Source: Prolixibacteraceae bacterium | GTDB taxonomy: Bacteria > Bacteroidota > Bacteroidia > Bacteroidales > Prolixibacteraceae | Assembly: GCA_028683385.1 (NCBI GenBank) | Contig: JAQUIJ010000002.1 | Location: 186,001 to 250,000, forward strand | Direction: 5' to 3' | DNA length: 64,000 nucleotides | Part shown: positions 34,109 through 42,796 of the stretch, in pieces | How positions within the stretch are numbered: the first letter of the stretch is position 1 | Layout: every line of letters begins with the position of its first letter | Notes under the pieces: generated by a model | The model's database searches: none | What the model saw: only the letters and a program-made list of their open reading frames with translations | What the model was told of the DNA's origin: nothing | Translations under genes and position numbers: made by a program

Positions 34109-34489
34109 ATGGGACTCTTTTCAGCATTAATGGGCAACGCAGGGGTTGTCAGTCAGGAAGAATTAATACGCGACTACGGTAAACTACTTACTGAAGGTGA
34201 AGCAATCGATTTGGGGTTCAAGTTAATTCGTGATACTTTCATTTTTACAAACAAACGACTTATTCTGGTCGATAAACAAGGATTGACGGGAAGTAAAACG
34301 GAATACCTATCGATTAATTACAAGCAAATTTCGAGGTTCAGCGTTGAGACTGCCGGTCATTTCGATTTGGAAGCGGAACTTAAAATCTGGATTTCGATTG
34401 AAACAATGCCCAGCATCACCAAGAAGTTTAATAAATCAGTTAATGTTTACGATGTGCAAAAGGTATTGGCCCATCACGTATTGAAATAA
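34109..34489 (+). CDS. PH domain-containing protein (bacterial pleckstrin-like)
   Basis: The 126-residue cytoplasmic protein fits the bPH family: LLTEGEAIDLGFKLIRDTFIFTNKRLILVDKQG, then SINYKQISRFSVETAG and a C-terminal helix (VYDVQKVLAHHVL). Family members are often membrane- or stress-associated, but function is not defined. It starts 30 bases after the CAP gene; the following genes encode another membrane-linked small protein. Confidence 0.82.
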   Translation: MGLFSALMGNAGVVSQEELIRDYGKLLTEGEAIDLGFKLIRDTFIFTNKRLILVDKQGLTGSKTEYLSINYKQISRFSVETAGHFDLEAELKIWISIETMPSITKKFNKSVNVYDVQKVLAHHVLK

Positions 34490-34592
34490 ATTCAGGTTTT
34501 AAAAATCAGTCACCTTGTGGTCTCTATTTCTTTAACAAGTGGTAGTTTCTGATTAGATTTGTTCTGCTAAAAATTCAGAATAATAATCCCGT

Positions 34593-35063
34593 ATGATTAG
34601 AACTCAAAATATAAGAATTTCAGCGAACGAATTCTTTCGGTTAATTTTATCAATTTATCTGAAAAAGCGATGGTGGTTGGTCGCATGGATCTGGATTTTG
34701 ATCATCATTCTTTTATTCAGCGGGCATATCGGGCTGGTCGAAATTATACTTCTCGCTCTTATCCTGTTATTTCAGGTAATTATTGTTGCCCAATATTGGA
34801 TTTATGCACATTCGAAGGATAACCGGCTTTATCTTTTGTCCAGATATTATGAAATAGATTCCAGTCAGGTTGTTGAACAGATGGAAGATGGAACAACTTC
34901 GACAATTAGAAACGAACGCTTCATCAAAGTGATGAAAACCAGCAAATATTACCTCTTGTATGTTGCCCGAAACGAATATATTTATTTGCCTGTTGTCGCT
35001 TTTGCAAGTTTGGCTGATCAGGAATGGTTTGAAGAAGAATTTGTAAAGAAGATTGGGGTATAA
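34593..35063 (+). CDS. YcxB-like membrane protein
   Basis: The 156-residue protein has two adjacent membrane helices (WWLVAWIWILIIILLFS and VEIILLALILLFQVIIVA) and a C-terminal cytoplasmic PH-like domain: NRLYLLSRYYEIDSS, TIRNERFIKVMKTSKYYLLYVARNEYIYLPVVAF, matching the YcxB-like pattern. Function is unknown. It follows a PH-domain protein, so two related folds sit side by side. Confidence 0.75.
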   Translation: MIRTQNIRISANEFFRLILSIYLKKRWWLVAWIWILIIILLFSGHIGLVEIILLALILLFQVIIVAQYWIYAHSKDNRLYLLSRYYEIDSSQVVEQMEDGTTSTIRNERFIKVMKTSKYYLLYVARNEYIYLPVVAFASLADQEWFEEEFVKKIGV

Positions 35064-35138
35064 TGTTGGAACTGCTTTTTGCACGTTATAATAGTGCTAT
35101 TGGGCAGCGAATCTATTAAGTCTAATGAATACACATCT

Positions 35139-35729
35139 ATGAAAGCATTAGCTTTTTTTATTTTGTTCTTTGGAATACTTTTTATTCCAAAGAATTTATT
35201 TGCACGGAAAGGAAATGTACTCGAGAAGAAAATTCACTTTTTTTCAAGCGTTACGGAAGTAGATACTTTTAAGCTATTCTATAATGCTGATAATTTGCAG
35301 GATACAATCGTTTTTGAAATTATTTCGTCGAAGGGTTATTTAATTTATCAGGAGAAATTTCCTGGCTCGGCTTTGTTTGATTACGGAAAACCAAGCTATA
35401 TGTTTATCAGTGATAAAGATTGGAAGCCTAAAGATTATTTTAGAAATGCGAAAGACAGTATCGTCAAAACAGACAGCTTGAAAATTGAGGATGATCGTTA
35501 CTTAAGATCAAGAATTGCCGGTTTTTTTGATGAAAAGAGATTTTCCAGAAATCCGATTCCTAAGTTATTGAAAGAGAATAAGGATAATCTGATTGTAGGG
35601 AGTTACGAAACCTTGTTAAATGATCCGGATGTGATTGGATTTTCCTTTCATTTAGATGCAGAGGATGGACGAATGATCGCATTTTCACGGAAGAAAAATA
35701 ATGTTGTTAAGTTTTGGAGATGCTGCTAG
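35139..35729 (+). CDS. Hypothetical exported protein
   Basis: The 196-residue product has a signal peptide (KALAFFILFFGILFIPKNLFA). The mature part is charged, with strands such as DTIVFEIISSKGYLIYQEKF and DVIGFSFHLDAEDGRMIAFSR, but I recognise no family. ATG 35139 starts the signal peptide; the frame to 35079 adds 20 unlikely residues. It sits between the YcxB-like and the 544-residue membrane gene on the same strand. Confidence 0.6.
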   Translation: MKALAFFILFFGILFIPKNLFARKGNVLEKKIHFFSSVTEVDTFKLFYNADNLQDTIVFEIISSKGYLIYQEKFPGSALFDYGKPSYMFISDKDWKPKDYFRNAKDSIVKTDSLKIEDDRYLRSRIAGFFDEKRFSRNPIPKLLKENKDNLIVGSYETLLNDPDVIGFSFHLDAEDGRMIAFSRKKNNVVKFWRCC

Positions 35730-35856
35730 GCAATAGAAATCAGTTCGGTGAAGGATGATTCTCTGAAGTTTGTGATTGATTTTGATAACTTAAATTAGCC
35801 TATATTTACTGTTTAAAGCTTCAGTTATAAAAGCGAAGCAACTCAAATAACCAATT

Positions 35857-37491
35857 ATGAAGACAATCAATAATCTGCTGGTCTTAATCGCAGCGGCATT
35901 TTTAATCGTTTATTTTTCATTACCAGTTGTTAATTATGGCTTCACCGATCTGGCGTTGTTGTTAATTGTGCTGACCGGTTTGTGGATTTTGCTAAACCGG
36001 CCAATACATCCAAACTCAACACCTCAGGAAATTGTATTTCAATTGAAATCGAACAAGGTTAAAGGTCCGGTTACCTTCATGGTGGTATTGGGACTGTACA
36101 TAACCGTATTGCCAATGCTGACATCTTTGGCGGTCTTCAGGAGTGACGATTACCGTGATTTAATTGGCAAAGTTGAGGTGGGCGAAAGCTTGTCGGATCA
36201 CATGGCGCCAATCTCGATCGAAAAAATTCGGGTAGTCGATCAGGCGCTGGCTAATTTATTAGGCGACAAAGTGCTTGGCGCGCAGGCTGCTTTGGGAAGT
36301 CAGGTCAGATTAGGCACATTCAACATACAGAAAGTAGGAACCGAACTTTATTGGGTTGCGCCACTTTTGCATTCCGGATTTTTTATGTGGCAGAAGAACA
36401 GCCAGGGAACGCCAGGCTATGTCATGGTTAATGCGACCAACGAACGGGATGTCAAATTGGTTCAGGAGGTAAAAGGTAAAAGAGTACTGATCAAATACCA
36501 GCCTGAAGCTTTTTTCTTCAGCAATTTGGAACGACATACCTATTTTGAAGGCTATTTTACCTGCGGATTAACTGATTACTCGTTCGAGATTGACGATGAT
36601 GGAAATCCATATTGGGTGATCACGAAGTTTAAAAAGAAAATAGGTTTTAATGGTAGCGATGCAGTTGGTGTGGTAATCGTTGACCCACAAACCGGTGAAA
36701 CTAAAGATTATTCCATCGAAAACACTCCTGCTTGGGTTGACAGGATTCAGCCTGATCGGTTTATTGAAACTCAGTTGAACGATTGGGGTCAATATGTAAA
36801 AGGTTATTGGAATTTCTCAAACCAGGATAAGCTGCAGATTACTGAAAGTGTGTCGCTGGTTTATGGTGAAGACAACAGGGCATATTGGTACACCGGATTG
36901 ACTTCGGTGGGCGCCGATGAAGCAACCGTTGGTTTTGTATTGGTTGATACACGCACCAAAAAAGCGGTTTGGTACCGGCAAAGTGGGGCAACTGAATATG
37001 CCGCAAAGAATTCGGCTATTGGTAAAATTCAGGAAAAGCGTTATTCGGCATCAGCGCCAATTCCTTATAATATTAATGGTATCCCGACTTATGTAATGAC
37101 TTTGAAAGATGACGGTGGGCTGGTTAAAATGTTTGCCATGGTGGCCATTGAAGATTATACCATTGTAGGCGTTGGCAACACTTTGCGCGAAACGCTGATG
37201 GCCTACAAAAACGCTTTCAACATGACGAGCAATAAGTTGAATACAAAGAATACCGCTCAGAAAACAACACTCAAATCGATAGTAACCCGCATCAACAATG
37301 ATGTAAAAAATGGCAATAGTTTCTATTATTTCACGGTGAAAGACTTTCCCAATATTTTTATTGGTTCATCACAAATATCAAATGCACTGCCTGTTTCCAG
37401 CATCGGCGACAGCATCGAAATTAGTTTCGACAGTGACACGCAGGGAATTATTGATATCTCCAGTTTCAAGAATATGACCCTCAAGAAATAG
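35857..37491 (+). CDS. 544-residue membrane-anchored protein of unknown function
   Basis: The protein has three N-terminal hydrophobic segments (LLVLIAAAFLIVYFSLPVV, LALLLIVLTGLWILL and TFMVVLGLYITVLPMLTSL), then a long soluble domain. Three stretches repeat with about 85 residues spacing: GYVMVNATNERD (~186), VGVVIVDPQTGETKDY (~269) and VGFVLVDTRTKKAVWY (~357). They look like copies of one beta-strand module. No enzyme motif is visible. It precedes the kdp operon but is separated by a terminator and by two KdpE-like boxes. Confidence 0.65.
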   Translation: MKTINNLLVLIAAAFLIVYFSLPVVNYGFTDLALLLIVLTGLWILLNRPIHPNSTPQEIVFQLKSNKVKGPVTFMVVLGLYITVLPMLTSLAVFRSDDYRDLIGKVEVGESLSDHMAPISIEKIRVVDQALANLLGDKVLGAQAALGSQVRLGTFNIQKVGTELYWVAPLLHSGFFMWQKNSQGTPGYVMVNATNERDVKLVQEVKGKRVLIKYQPEAFFFSNLERHTYFEGYFTCGLTDYSFEIDDDGNPYWVITKFKKKIGFNGSDAVGVVIVDPQTGETKDYSIENTPAWVDRIQPDRFIETQLNDWGQYVKGYWNFSNQDKLQITESVSLVYGEDNRAYWYTGLTSVGADEATVGFVLVDTRTKKAVWYRQSGATEYAAKNSAIGKIQEKRYSASAPIPYNINGIPTYVMTLKDDGGLVKMFAMVAIEDYTIVGVGNTLRETLMAYKNAFNMTSNKLNTKNTAQKTTLKSIVTRINNDVKNGNSFYYFTVKDFPNIFIGSSQISNALPVSSIGDSIEISFDSDTQGIIDISSFKNMTLKK

Positions 37492-37516
37492 CGGATTTAC
37501 TTTTTTCATAAAATTT

Positions 37517-37560
37517 TAATACCTCCGGAGTTTCCAGAACTTTGGAGGTATTTTATTTTT
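37517..37560 (+). terminator. Terminator upstream of the kdp operon
   Basis: AATACCTCC (37518-37526) pairs with GGAGGTATT (37544-37552) and is followed by a T-rich run, ending the 544-residue protein transcript. Confidence 0.8.
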
Positions 37561-37641
37561 TACCTGATCAGGAAAATATTGAACGATTATCTTTTTGTGG
37601 CTTTATCCATCGGTACAGATTCGTCATATCAACCTATCTTT

Positions 37642-37709
37642 CTTTATAAAATCTTTATGCTGGCCGATCCATTCCTTATAAAACCTTTATAGAATCCGGT
37701 GCAAATTTG
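37642..37709 (+). promoter_or_regulatory. Twin KdpE-like direct-repeat boxes and -7 element of kdp
   Basis: CTTTAT occurs at 37642 and 37653 (11-bp step), and CCTTAT/CTTTAT at 37674 and 37685 (11-bp step). The two boxes are 32 bp apart, about three helix turns. CAAATTTG at 37702-37709 resembles TAnnTTTG. E. coli KdpE also binds a TTTATA-type repeat, and kdpE lies at the end of this cluster. Promoter activity is inferred. Confidence 0.6.
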
Positions 37710-37800
37710 TATTGTTCAAATATGAAACGATATGAAGACAATGAATTTTATAACTGGGATTGTGCTGGTTGACTTGAATGGCGGCACAAAGGCGTTGGAA

Positions 37801-37896
37801 ATGAACAGTATATCGTGGTATGTGGCAGGTGCTTTAATTGCTCTTCTTTTGCTTGCGTACCTGCTGTATTCGCTTATTAAACCCGAAAAATTTTAA
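37801..37896 (+). CDS. kdpF: KdpF small subunit of the potassium ATPase
   Basis: ATG 37801 opens a 31-residue single-helix protein: WYVAGALIALLLLAYLLYSLIKPEKF. The length and the closing YLLYSLIKPEKF fit KdpF, which stabilises the KdpABC complex. An in-frame ATG at 37732 would add 23 residues without KdpF features. The stop is four bases before kdpA. Too short for standard gene finders. Confidence 0.85.
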   Translation: MNSISWYVAGALIALLLLAYLLYSLIKPEKF

Positions 37897-37899
37897 GCG

Positions 37900-39591
37900 A
37901 TGACAACCCTCGACTTTATACAGATTATCATGTATTTCGCCTTGTTGATAGGACTTACACCTGTTTTGGGCAATTACATGAGCCGGGTTTTTAGCGGACA
38001 AAAACATTTTATGTCGCCCGTTTTCGGCTGGCTCGAAAAGTTGATCTATAAATTTTCAGGAATTAATCCTGATGAAGAAACCAATTGGAAAACATACACT
38101 TTTAGCCTTTTGGCGTTTAATGCAATTGGATTGCTGTTTGTTTTTCTGTTGCAGGTTTCTCAATCCTATCTGCCACTGAACCCGGCACAGTTACCAAATG
38201 TCAGCTGGCATTCGGCCATCAATACTGCTATTAGTTTTGCTACCAATACGAACTGGCAAGGCTATTCAGGTGAAACCACCATGAGCTATTTGGTTCAGAT
38301 GATGGGGCTGACTGTTCAGAATTTTGTGAGTGCAGCGACTGGAATCGCCGTTTTGCTGGCACTGATCAAAGGCCTTTCGCGCAGATCATCAGCTACAATC
38401 GGGAATTTTTGGACCGATCTTACGCGATCAACAATATACGTGCTTTTACCAATGGCAATCTTATTTTCCATTGTTTTGGTTGGTCAGGGTGTGATCCAAA
38501 ATTTTCATTCGTACCAAACGGTACATACATTACAGGGAACAGAACAGGTACTTCCAATGGGACCGGCGGCTTCTCAAATTGCGATTAAACAAATCGGAAC
38601 AAATGGCGGAGGTTATTTCAATGCCAATAGCGCACATCCATTCGAAAATCCAACTCCATTCAGTAATTTTTTAGAGATGCTGACCATTTTGTTAATTCCG
38701 GCTGCGCTTACATATACCTACGGAAAGATGGTCGGCTCAGTCCGTCAGGGATGGACAATCTTTTCGGTAATGCTCATACTTTTGCTGACCGGATTGGCTA
38801 TTTCGCTCTACGGCGAATACTCGGGAAATCCTGTTTTTGGACAGTTGCACCTGATGGAAGGCAAAGAAACTCGGTTTGGAATCACCAATAGTGTTCTTTG
38901 GTCAACAACGACCACGGCGGCATCTAATGGCTCAGTAATTTCAATGCACGACAGTTTGTCTCCACTGGCCGGGATGGTTGCAATGATAAATATCATGTTG
39001 GGCGAGGTCATTTTTGGAGGAGTTGGTGCAGGCCTTTACGGCATGATCATCTTTGTTATTCTCACTGTTTTCATAGCTGGTCTGATGGTTGGCCGTTCTC
39101 CGGAATATCTCGGTAAAAAGGTCGAAGCCTTTGAGGTTCAGATGTCAATTATCGCAGTTTTGGCACCAAGTCTCGTGATTCTCTTGTTTACTGCATGGGC
39201 CGCCGTGAGTCCGTATGGACTTTCAAGCCTGAATAACCAGGGGCCTCATGGTTTTTCTGAAATTTTGTATGCCTATAGTTCTGCTGCTGGCAATAATGGG
39301 AGTGCATTTGCCGGATTAAATGCCAATACTGTTTTCTACAATCTTACCCTCGGAATTGGAATGCTCATTGGCCGGTTCGGAATCATAATTCCTGTTCTGG
39401 CAATTGCCGGAAATATGGCACGAAAGAATATAACACCATCATCATCGGGTACATTTCGTACCGATAATGGGTTGTTTTCAGGACTTCTCATTGCTGTAAT
39501 CCTGATTGTTGGAGGCTTGACTTTTTTTCCGGCTTTGTCATTGGGGCCAATTGTTGAGCATTTATTGCTGAACCATGGTATCACTTTTTAA
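37900..39591 (+). CDS. kdpA: Potassium-transporting ATPase K+-channel subunit KdpA
   Basis: The 563-residue integral membrane protein has about ten hydrophobic segments and the selectivity-filter loops [38 protein letters not shown] and [12 protein letters not shown]. It binds and conducts K+ within KdpFABC. It begins four bases after kdpF and is followed 11 bases later by kdpB. Confidence 0.97.
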   Translation: MTTLDFIQIIMYFALLIGLTPVLGNYMSRVFSGQKHFMSPVFGWLEKLIYKFSGINPDEETNWKTYTFSLLAFNAIGLLFVFLLQVSQSYLPLNPAQLPNVSWHSAINTAISFATNTNWQGYSGETTMSYLVQMMGLTVQNFVSAATGIAVLLALIKGLSRRSSATIGNFWTDLTRSTIYVLLPMAILFSIVLVGQGVIQNFHSYQTVHTLQGTEQVLPMGPAASQIAIKQIGTNGGGYFNANSAHPFENPTPFSNFLEMLTILLIPAALTYTYGKMVGSVRQGWTIFSVMLILLLTGLAISLYGEYSGNPVFGQLHLMEGKETRFGITNSVLWSTTTTAASNGSVISMHDSLSPLAGMVAMINIMLGEVIFGGVGAGLYGMIIFVILTVFIAGLMVGRSPEYLGKKVEAFEVQMSIIAVLAPSLVILLFTAWAAVSPYGLSSLNNQGPHGFSEILYAYSSAAGNNGSAFAGLNANTVFYNLTLGIGMLIGRFGIIIPVLAIAGNMARKNITPSSSGTFRTDNGLFSGLLIAVILIVGGLTFFPALSLGPIVEHLLLNHGITF

Positions 39592-39602
39592 ATTTTACGA
39601 AA

Positions 39603-41687
39603 ATGAGTAACAAACAAGATACAAGCCTTTTCAGGAAAGACCTTTTCGTGCAGGCTTTAAAAGATAGTTTTATCAAGCTGAACCCCGCTTTGCTGATCAA
39701 AAATCCTGTAATTTTTATCGTAGGAATAGGTTCTGTTTTAACTACGATAACCGTCATCAGCGGAATTTTTTCCGGTACATTCTCCTCTTTCAATTTCCAG
39801 ATCGCAGTATGGTTGTGGTTTACCGTGCTGTTTGCCAATTTTTCAGAAGCAATTGCTGAGGGTCGGGGAAAGGCTCAGGCCGAAAGTTTAAAGAAAAACA
39901 GAACACAGACTTTAGCCCGGAAAATGGTAGGCAACAAAGAAGAAAAAGTTGCAGCGCCTGAGCTAAAGAAAGGCGATGTTGTGGTGTGCGAAGCTGGCGA
40001 CATCATTCCGTCGGACGGCGAAGTGATTGACGGAATTGCAAGTGTCGACGAATCGGCAATAACCGGAGAATCGGCTCCTGTTATCCGCGAAAGCGGTGGC
40101 GATCGCTCGGCTGTAACAGGAGGTACGAAGGTAATTAGCGACTGTATTTTAATTCGTATTACTTCGGAACCAGGCGATACTTTCATCGATCGGATGATCG
40201 CTTTGGTGGAAGGCGCTCAACGCCAGAAAACTCCGAATGAAATTGCGCTGTCGATTCTTCTTTCCGGTTTATCAATCATCTTTTTGCTGGCAGTTGTCAC
40301 ATTACCTGCATTCTTCGGATACAGCCTTTCCGCTTCAGGATTGCCACAGTCGCAAAACCTCACAATACCGGTGCTGATCGCATTGCTGGTTTGCCTGATT
40401 CCAACTACCATTGGCGGTTTATTGAGCGCCATTGGCATTAGCGGCATGGACAGGCTTTTGCAGCGAAATGTAATTGCAACCAGTGGTCGCGCTATTGAGG
40501 CTGCCGGCGATGTGGATGTACTTTTGCTTGATAAAACCGGTACCATCACTTTGGGCAACCGGATGGCAACCGACTTTTTCCCTGCCGACGAAGTCCGGGA
40601 AACTGATTTGGCGCATGCAGCGCAGCTTTCTTCGTTGTCTGACGAAACTCCTGAAGGTCGTTCCATCGTGATTCTGGCCAAAGAAAAATTCGGATGGCGC
40701 GGACACGATATTCACCAGAAAAGTGTGGTTTTTATTCCTTTCACTGCCCAATCAAAGATGAGCGGAGTCGATATAACCGATGGGAAAGGAATCGTTCATC
40801 AAATTCGCAAAGGGTCGTCCGAGGCTATTCGCTCGTTTGTGCTGAATGGAAATGGCTTCTTTCCAAAAAAAATGGAAGAGAAAGTATCAGAACTTGCCCG
40901 AATGGGAGCAACGCCACTAGTTGTTGCCGAAGACAATAAAGTTTTGGGAGTTATTCAGTTGAAAGACATTGTAAAGGGCGGTATCAAACAACGGTTTGCT
41001 CAGTTGCGAACCATGGGAATCAGAACTGTGATGATTACCGGCGACAATGTTTTGACAGCCGCTGCCATTGCTGCTGAAGCCGGGGTGGATGATTTTATGG
41101 CCGAAGCAACGCCTGAAGACAAGCTCATGAGAATCCGCGAAGAACAGGCCAATGGTCATTTAGTCGGAATGATTGGCGACGGAACAAACGATGCTCCGGC
41201 GCTGGCACAGGCTGATATTGGCATTGCAATGAATTCAGGAACACAAGCTGCCCGTGAAGCCGGGAACATGGTCGATCTGGACAGCAATCCAACTAAACTA
41301 ATTGAAGTGGTTGAGGTTGGCAAACAATTGTTGATGACACGTGGTGCACTAACCACGTTCAGCATTGCCAACGATGTGGCCAAGTATTTCGCCATCATTC
41401 CGGCGATTGCAGTCTTCCTTTATGCAAAAGGAAACGATGTCGGTCCACTTTCAGCATTAAACGTGATGCACCTGGGTTCTCCTGAAAGCGCCATCCTGAG
41501 TGCGGTTATTTTCAATGCAATTATCATTGTCATGCTGATACCATTGGCTTTAAAGGGAGTCAGTTATGTTCCTATGTCGGCCAATAAAGCGTTGATAAAG
41601 AACTTATTTATATATGGTTTAGGTGGTGTAATTGCCCCTTTTGCGGGTATTAAGCTAATTGATTTGATTATCAATTTATTTGCCTAA
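39603..41687 (+). CDS. kdpB: Potassium-transporting ATPase ATP-binding subunit KdpB
   Basis: The 694-residue P-type ATPase has the actuator motif TGES, M4 [16 protein letters not shown], phosphorylation site DKTGTIT (Asp310), hinge [14 protein letters not shown], and the family's closing [11 protein letters not shown]. It energises K+ uptake by KdpA. It is followed three bases later by an unusual small ORF instead of kdpC. Confidence 0.97.
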   Translation: MSNKQDTSLFRKDLFVQALKDSFIKLNPALLIKNPVIFIVGIGSVLTTITVISGIFSGTFSSFNFQIAVWLWFTVLFANFSEAIAEGRGKAQAESLKKNRTQTLARKMVGNKEEKVAAPELKKGDVVVCEAGDIIPSDGEVIDGIASVDESAITGESAPVIRESGGDRSAVTGGTKVISDCILIRITSEPGDTFIDRMIALVEGAQRQKTPNEIALSILLSGLSIIFLLAVVTLPAFFGYSLSASGLPQSQNLTIPVLIALLVCLIPTTIGGLLSAIGISGMDRLLQRNVIATSGRAIEAAGDVDVLLLDKTGTITLGNRMATDFFPADEVRETDLAHAAQLSSLSDETPEGRSIVILAKEKFGWRGHDIHQKSVVFIPFTAQSKMSGVDITDGKGIVHQIRKGSSEAIRSFVLNGNGFFPKKMEEKVSELARMGATPLVVAEDNKVLGVIQLKDIVKGGIKQRFAQLRTMGIRTVMITGDNVLTAAAIAAEAGVDDFMAEATPEDKLMRIREEQANGHLVGMIGDGTNDAPALAQADIGIAMNSGTQAAREAGNMVDLDSNPTKLIEVVEVGKQLLMTRGALTTFSIANDVAKYFAIIPAIAVFLYAKGNDVGPLSALNVMHLGSPESAILSAVIFNAIIIVMLIPLALKGVSYVPMSANKALIKNLFIYGLGGVIAPFAGIKLIDLIINLFA

Positions 41688-41689
41688 TA

Positions 41690-41893
41690 ATGGAATCACT
41701 GATAAAAAAATTGATCGAGCGACTTTCAAACCGGAAAAGAAGTGAAATGGCCTGGTTTGAGAAATACAAACGAGAAGATCTTCGGGATTTAATGTTGATT
41801 TCATCAGGGAAAATAATGGAGATCGATCATATAATCAGCGAATTAAAAATTCTGATTAAAAACAAACCAAAGAATAAAAATTATTACTCATGA
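41690..41893 (+). CDS. 67-residue ORF inserted between kdpB and kdpC
   Basis: ATG 41690 starts two bases after the kdpB stop. The product is charged, helix-forming and without membrane segments: LIKKLIERLSNRKRSEMAW, then LRDLMLISSGKIMEIDHIIS. No family is recognised. Its stop shares ATGA (41890-41893) with a second small ORF that in turn overlaps kdpC by ATGA. Such coupling suggests real translation. The normal kdp order has no gene here. Confidence 0.6.
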   Translation: MESLIKKLIERLSNRKRSEMAWFEKYKREDLRDLMLISSGKIMEIDHIISELKILIKNKPKNKNYYS

Positions 41894-41982
41894 AACGAGC
41901 ATGTTCGTTACAAACACAAACACGGATGAATATTCACATGCGAGTTCCATCCGACCTTAAAAAACAAATTATATTCGGATGA
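41890..41982 (+). CDS. 30-residue ORF linking the 67-residue ORF to kdpC
   Basis: ATG 41890 lies in the stop of the preceding ORF (ATGA), and its own stop overlaps the kdpC start (ATG 41979, TGA 41980-41982). The peptide MKRACSLQTQTRMNIHM... is basic and has no known motif. It may serve only to carry ribosomes to kdpC, or be a small regulator. The double ATGA overlap is the only support. Confidence 0.4.
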   Translation: MKRACSLQTQTRMNIHMRVPSDLKKQIIFG

Positions 41983-42575
41983 AAACTCAAATAAAGATTG
42001 CCTTAAAAATATTCATTCTGTTCACGGTGCTTTTAGGTGGAATTTATCCATTGGTAATCACTGGGGTAGCTCAGTTGGTATTTCCTGAAAAAGCAAATGG
42101 CAGTTTGATCGCAGTTGATAACAAAGTTGTTGGCAGTAAATTGATAGGTCAAAAATTCAACAGTGATATTTATTTTAGTTCACGTCCTTCTGCAACTGAT
42201 TATAACCCACTTCCATCAGGAGGTTCAAATTTAGGACTTACAAGTGAAAAGCTCAAACAGCAAGTAGATGAACGGAAATTGCAGTTTGTGAAAGTTAACC
42301 AGCTTGATGAAAATGAACCTATTCCATCGGAAATGCTTTTTGCATCGGCCAGCGGTCTTGATCCTCATATTTCGCCCGATGCAGCAATTATACAAGTGGG
42401 AAGAATTGAAAATGCCCGAAATTTCAATAGTACTCAAAAGCAACAACTGTTTCAGGCGATAAATCGATTGACGGAAGAACCTCAGTTTTTGTTTCTTGGC
42501 GAAGCGCGAATAAATGTATTGCAATTAAACCTTGAATTGGACAAGATTGATGTGAATCACATCCGTAATAATTAA
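41979..42575 (+). CDS. kdpC: Potassium-transporting ATPase KdpC subunit
   Basis: The 198-residue protein has one N-terminal helix (LKIFILFTVLLGGIYPLVITGVAQL) and the periplasmic domain with FSSRPSATDYNPLPSGGSN and ASGLDPHISPDAA. It is the KdpC chaperone-like subunit of KdpFABC. The start overlaps the stop of the 30-residue ORF. Confidence 0.95.
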   Translation: MKTQIKIALKIFILFTVLLGGIYPLVITGVAQLVFPEKANGSLIAVDNKVVGSKLIGQKFNSDIYFSSRPSATDYNPLPSGGSNLGLTSEKLKQQVDERKLQFVKVNQLDENEPIPSEMLFASASGLDPHISPDAAIIQVGRIENARNFNSTQKQQLFQAINRLTEEPQFLFLGEARINVLQLNLELDKIDVNHIRNN

Positions 42576-42796
42576 AATCTGGAACACCTGAAATCTTCAA
42601 TTCGCCTGAAATTTGTACTTGCGATGGTGTCAAAAATGTCAGTACTTTTAGCTGATGATTTTGAAAATGATACCAGTTCTCATGATCTTTGGGTGCTGAT
42701 ATCAAATATTGAAAGAGCAACGGATTTGAAGATTTGAAAATGAATGGTAAAATGGTTGTATGCTTTAAATAGATAGAAAGTAAAAACTTGTACTGA

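Noticed and set aside
37732-37800. Upstream extension of kdpF to ATG 37732
   Set aside because: The 23 extra residues are not found in KdpF; ATG 37801 gives the usual length of about 30.
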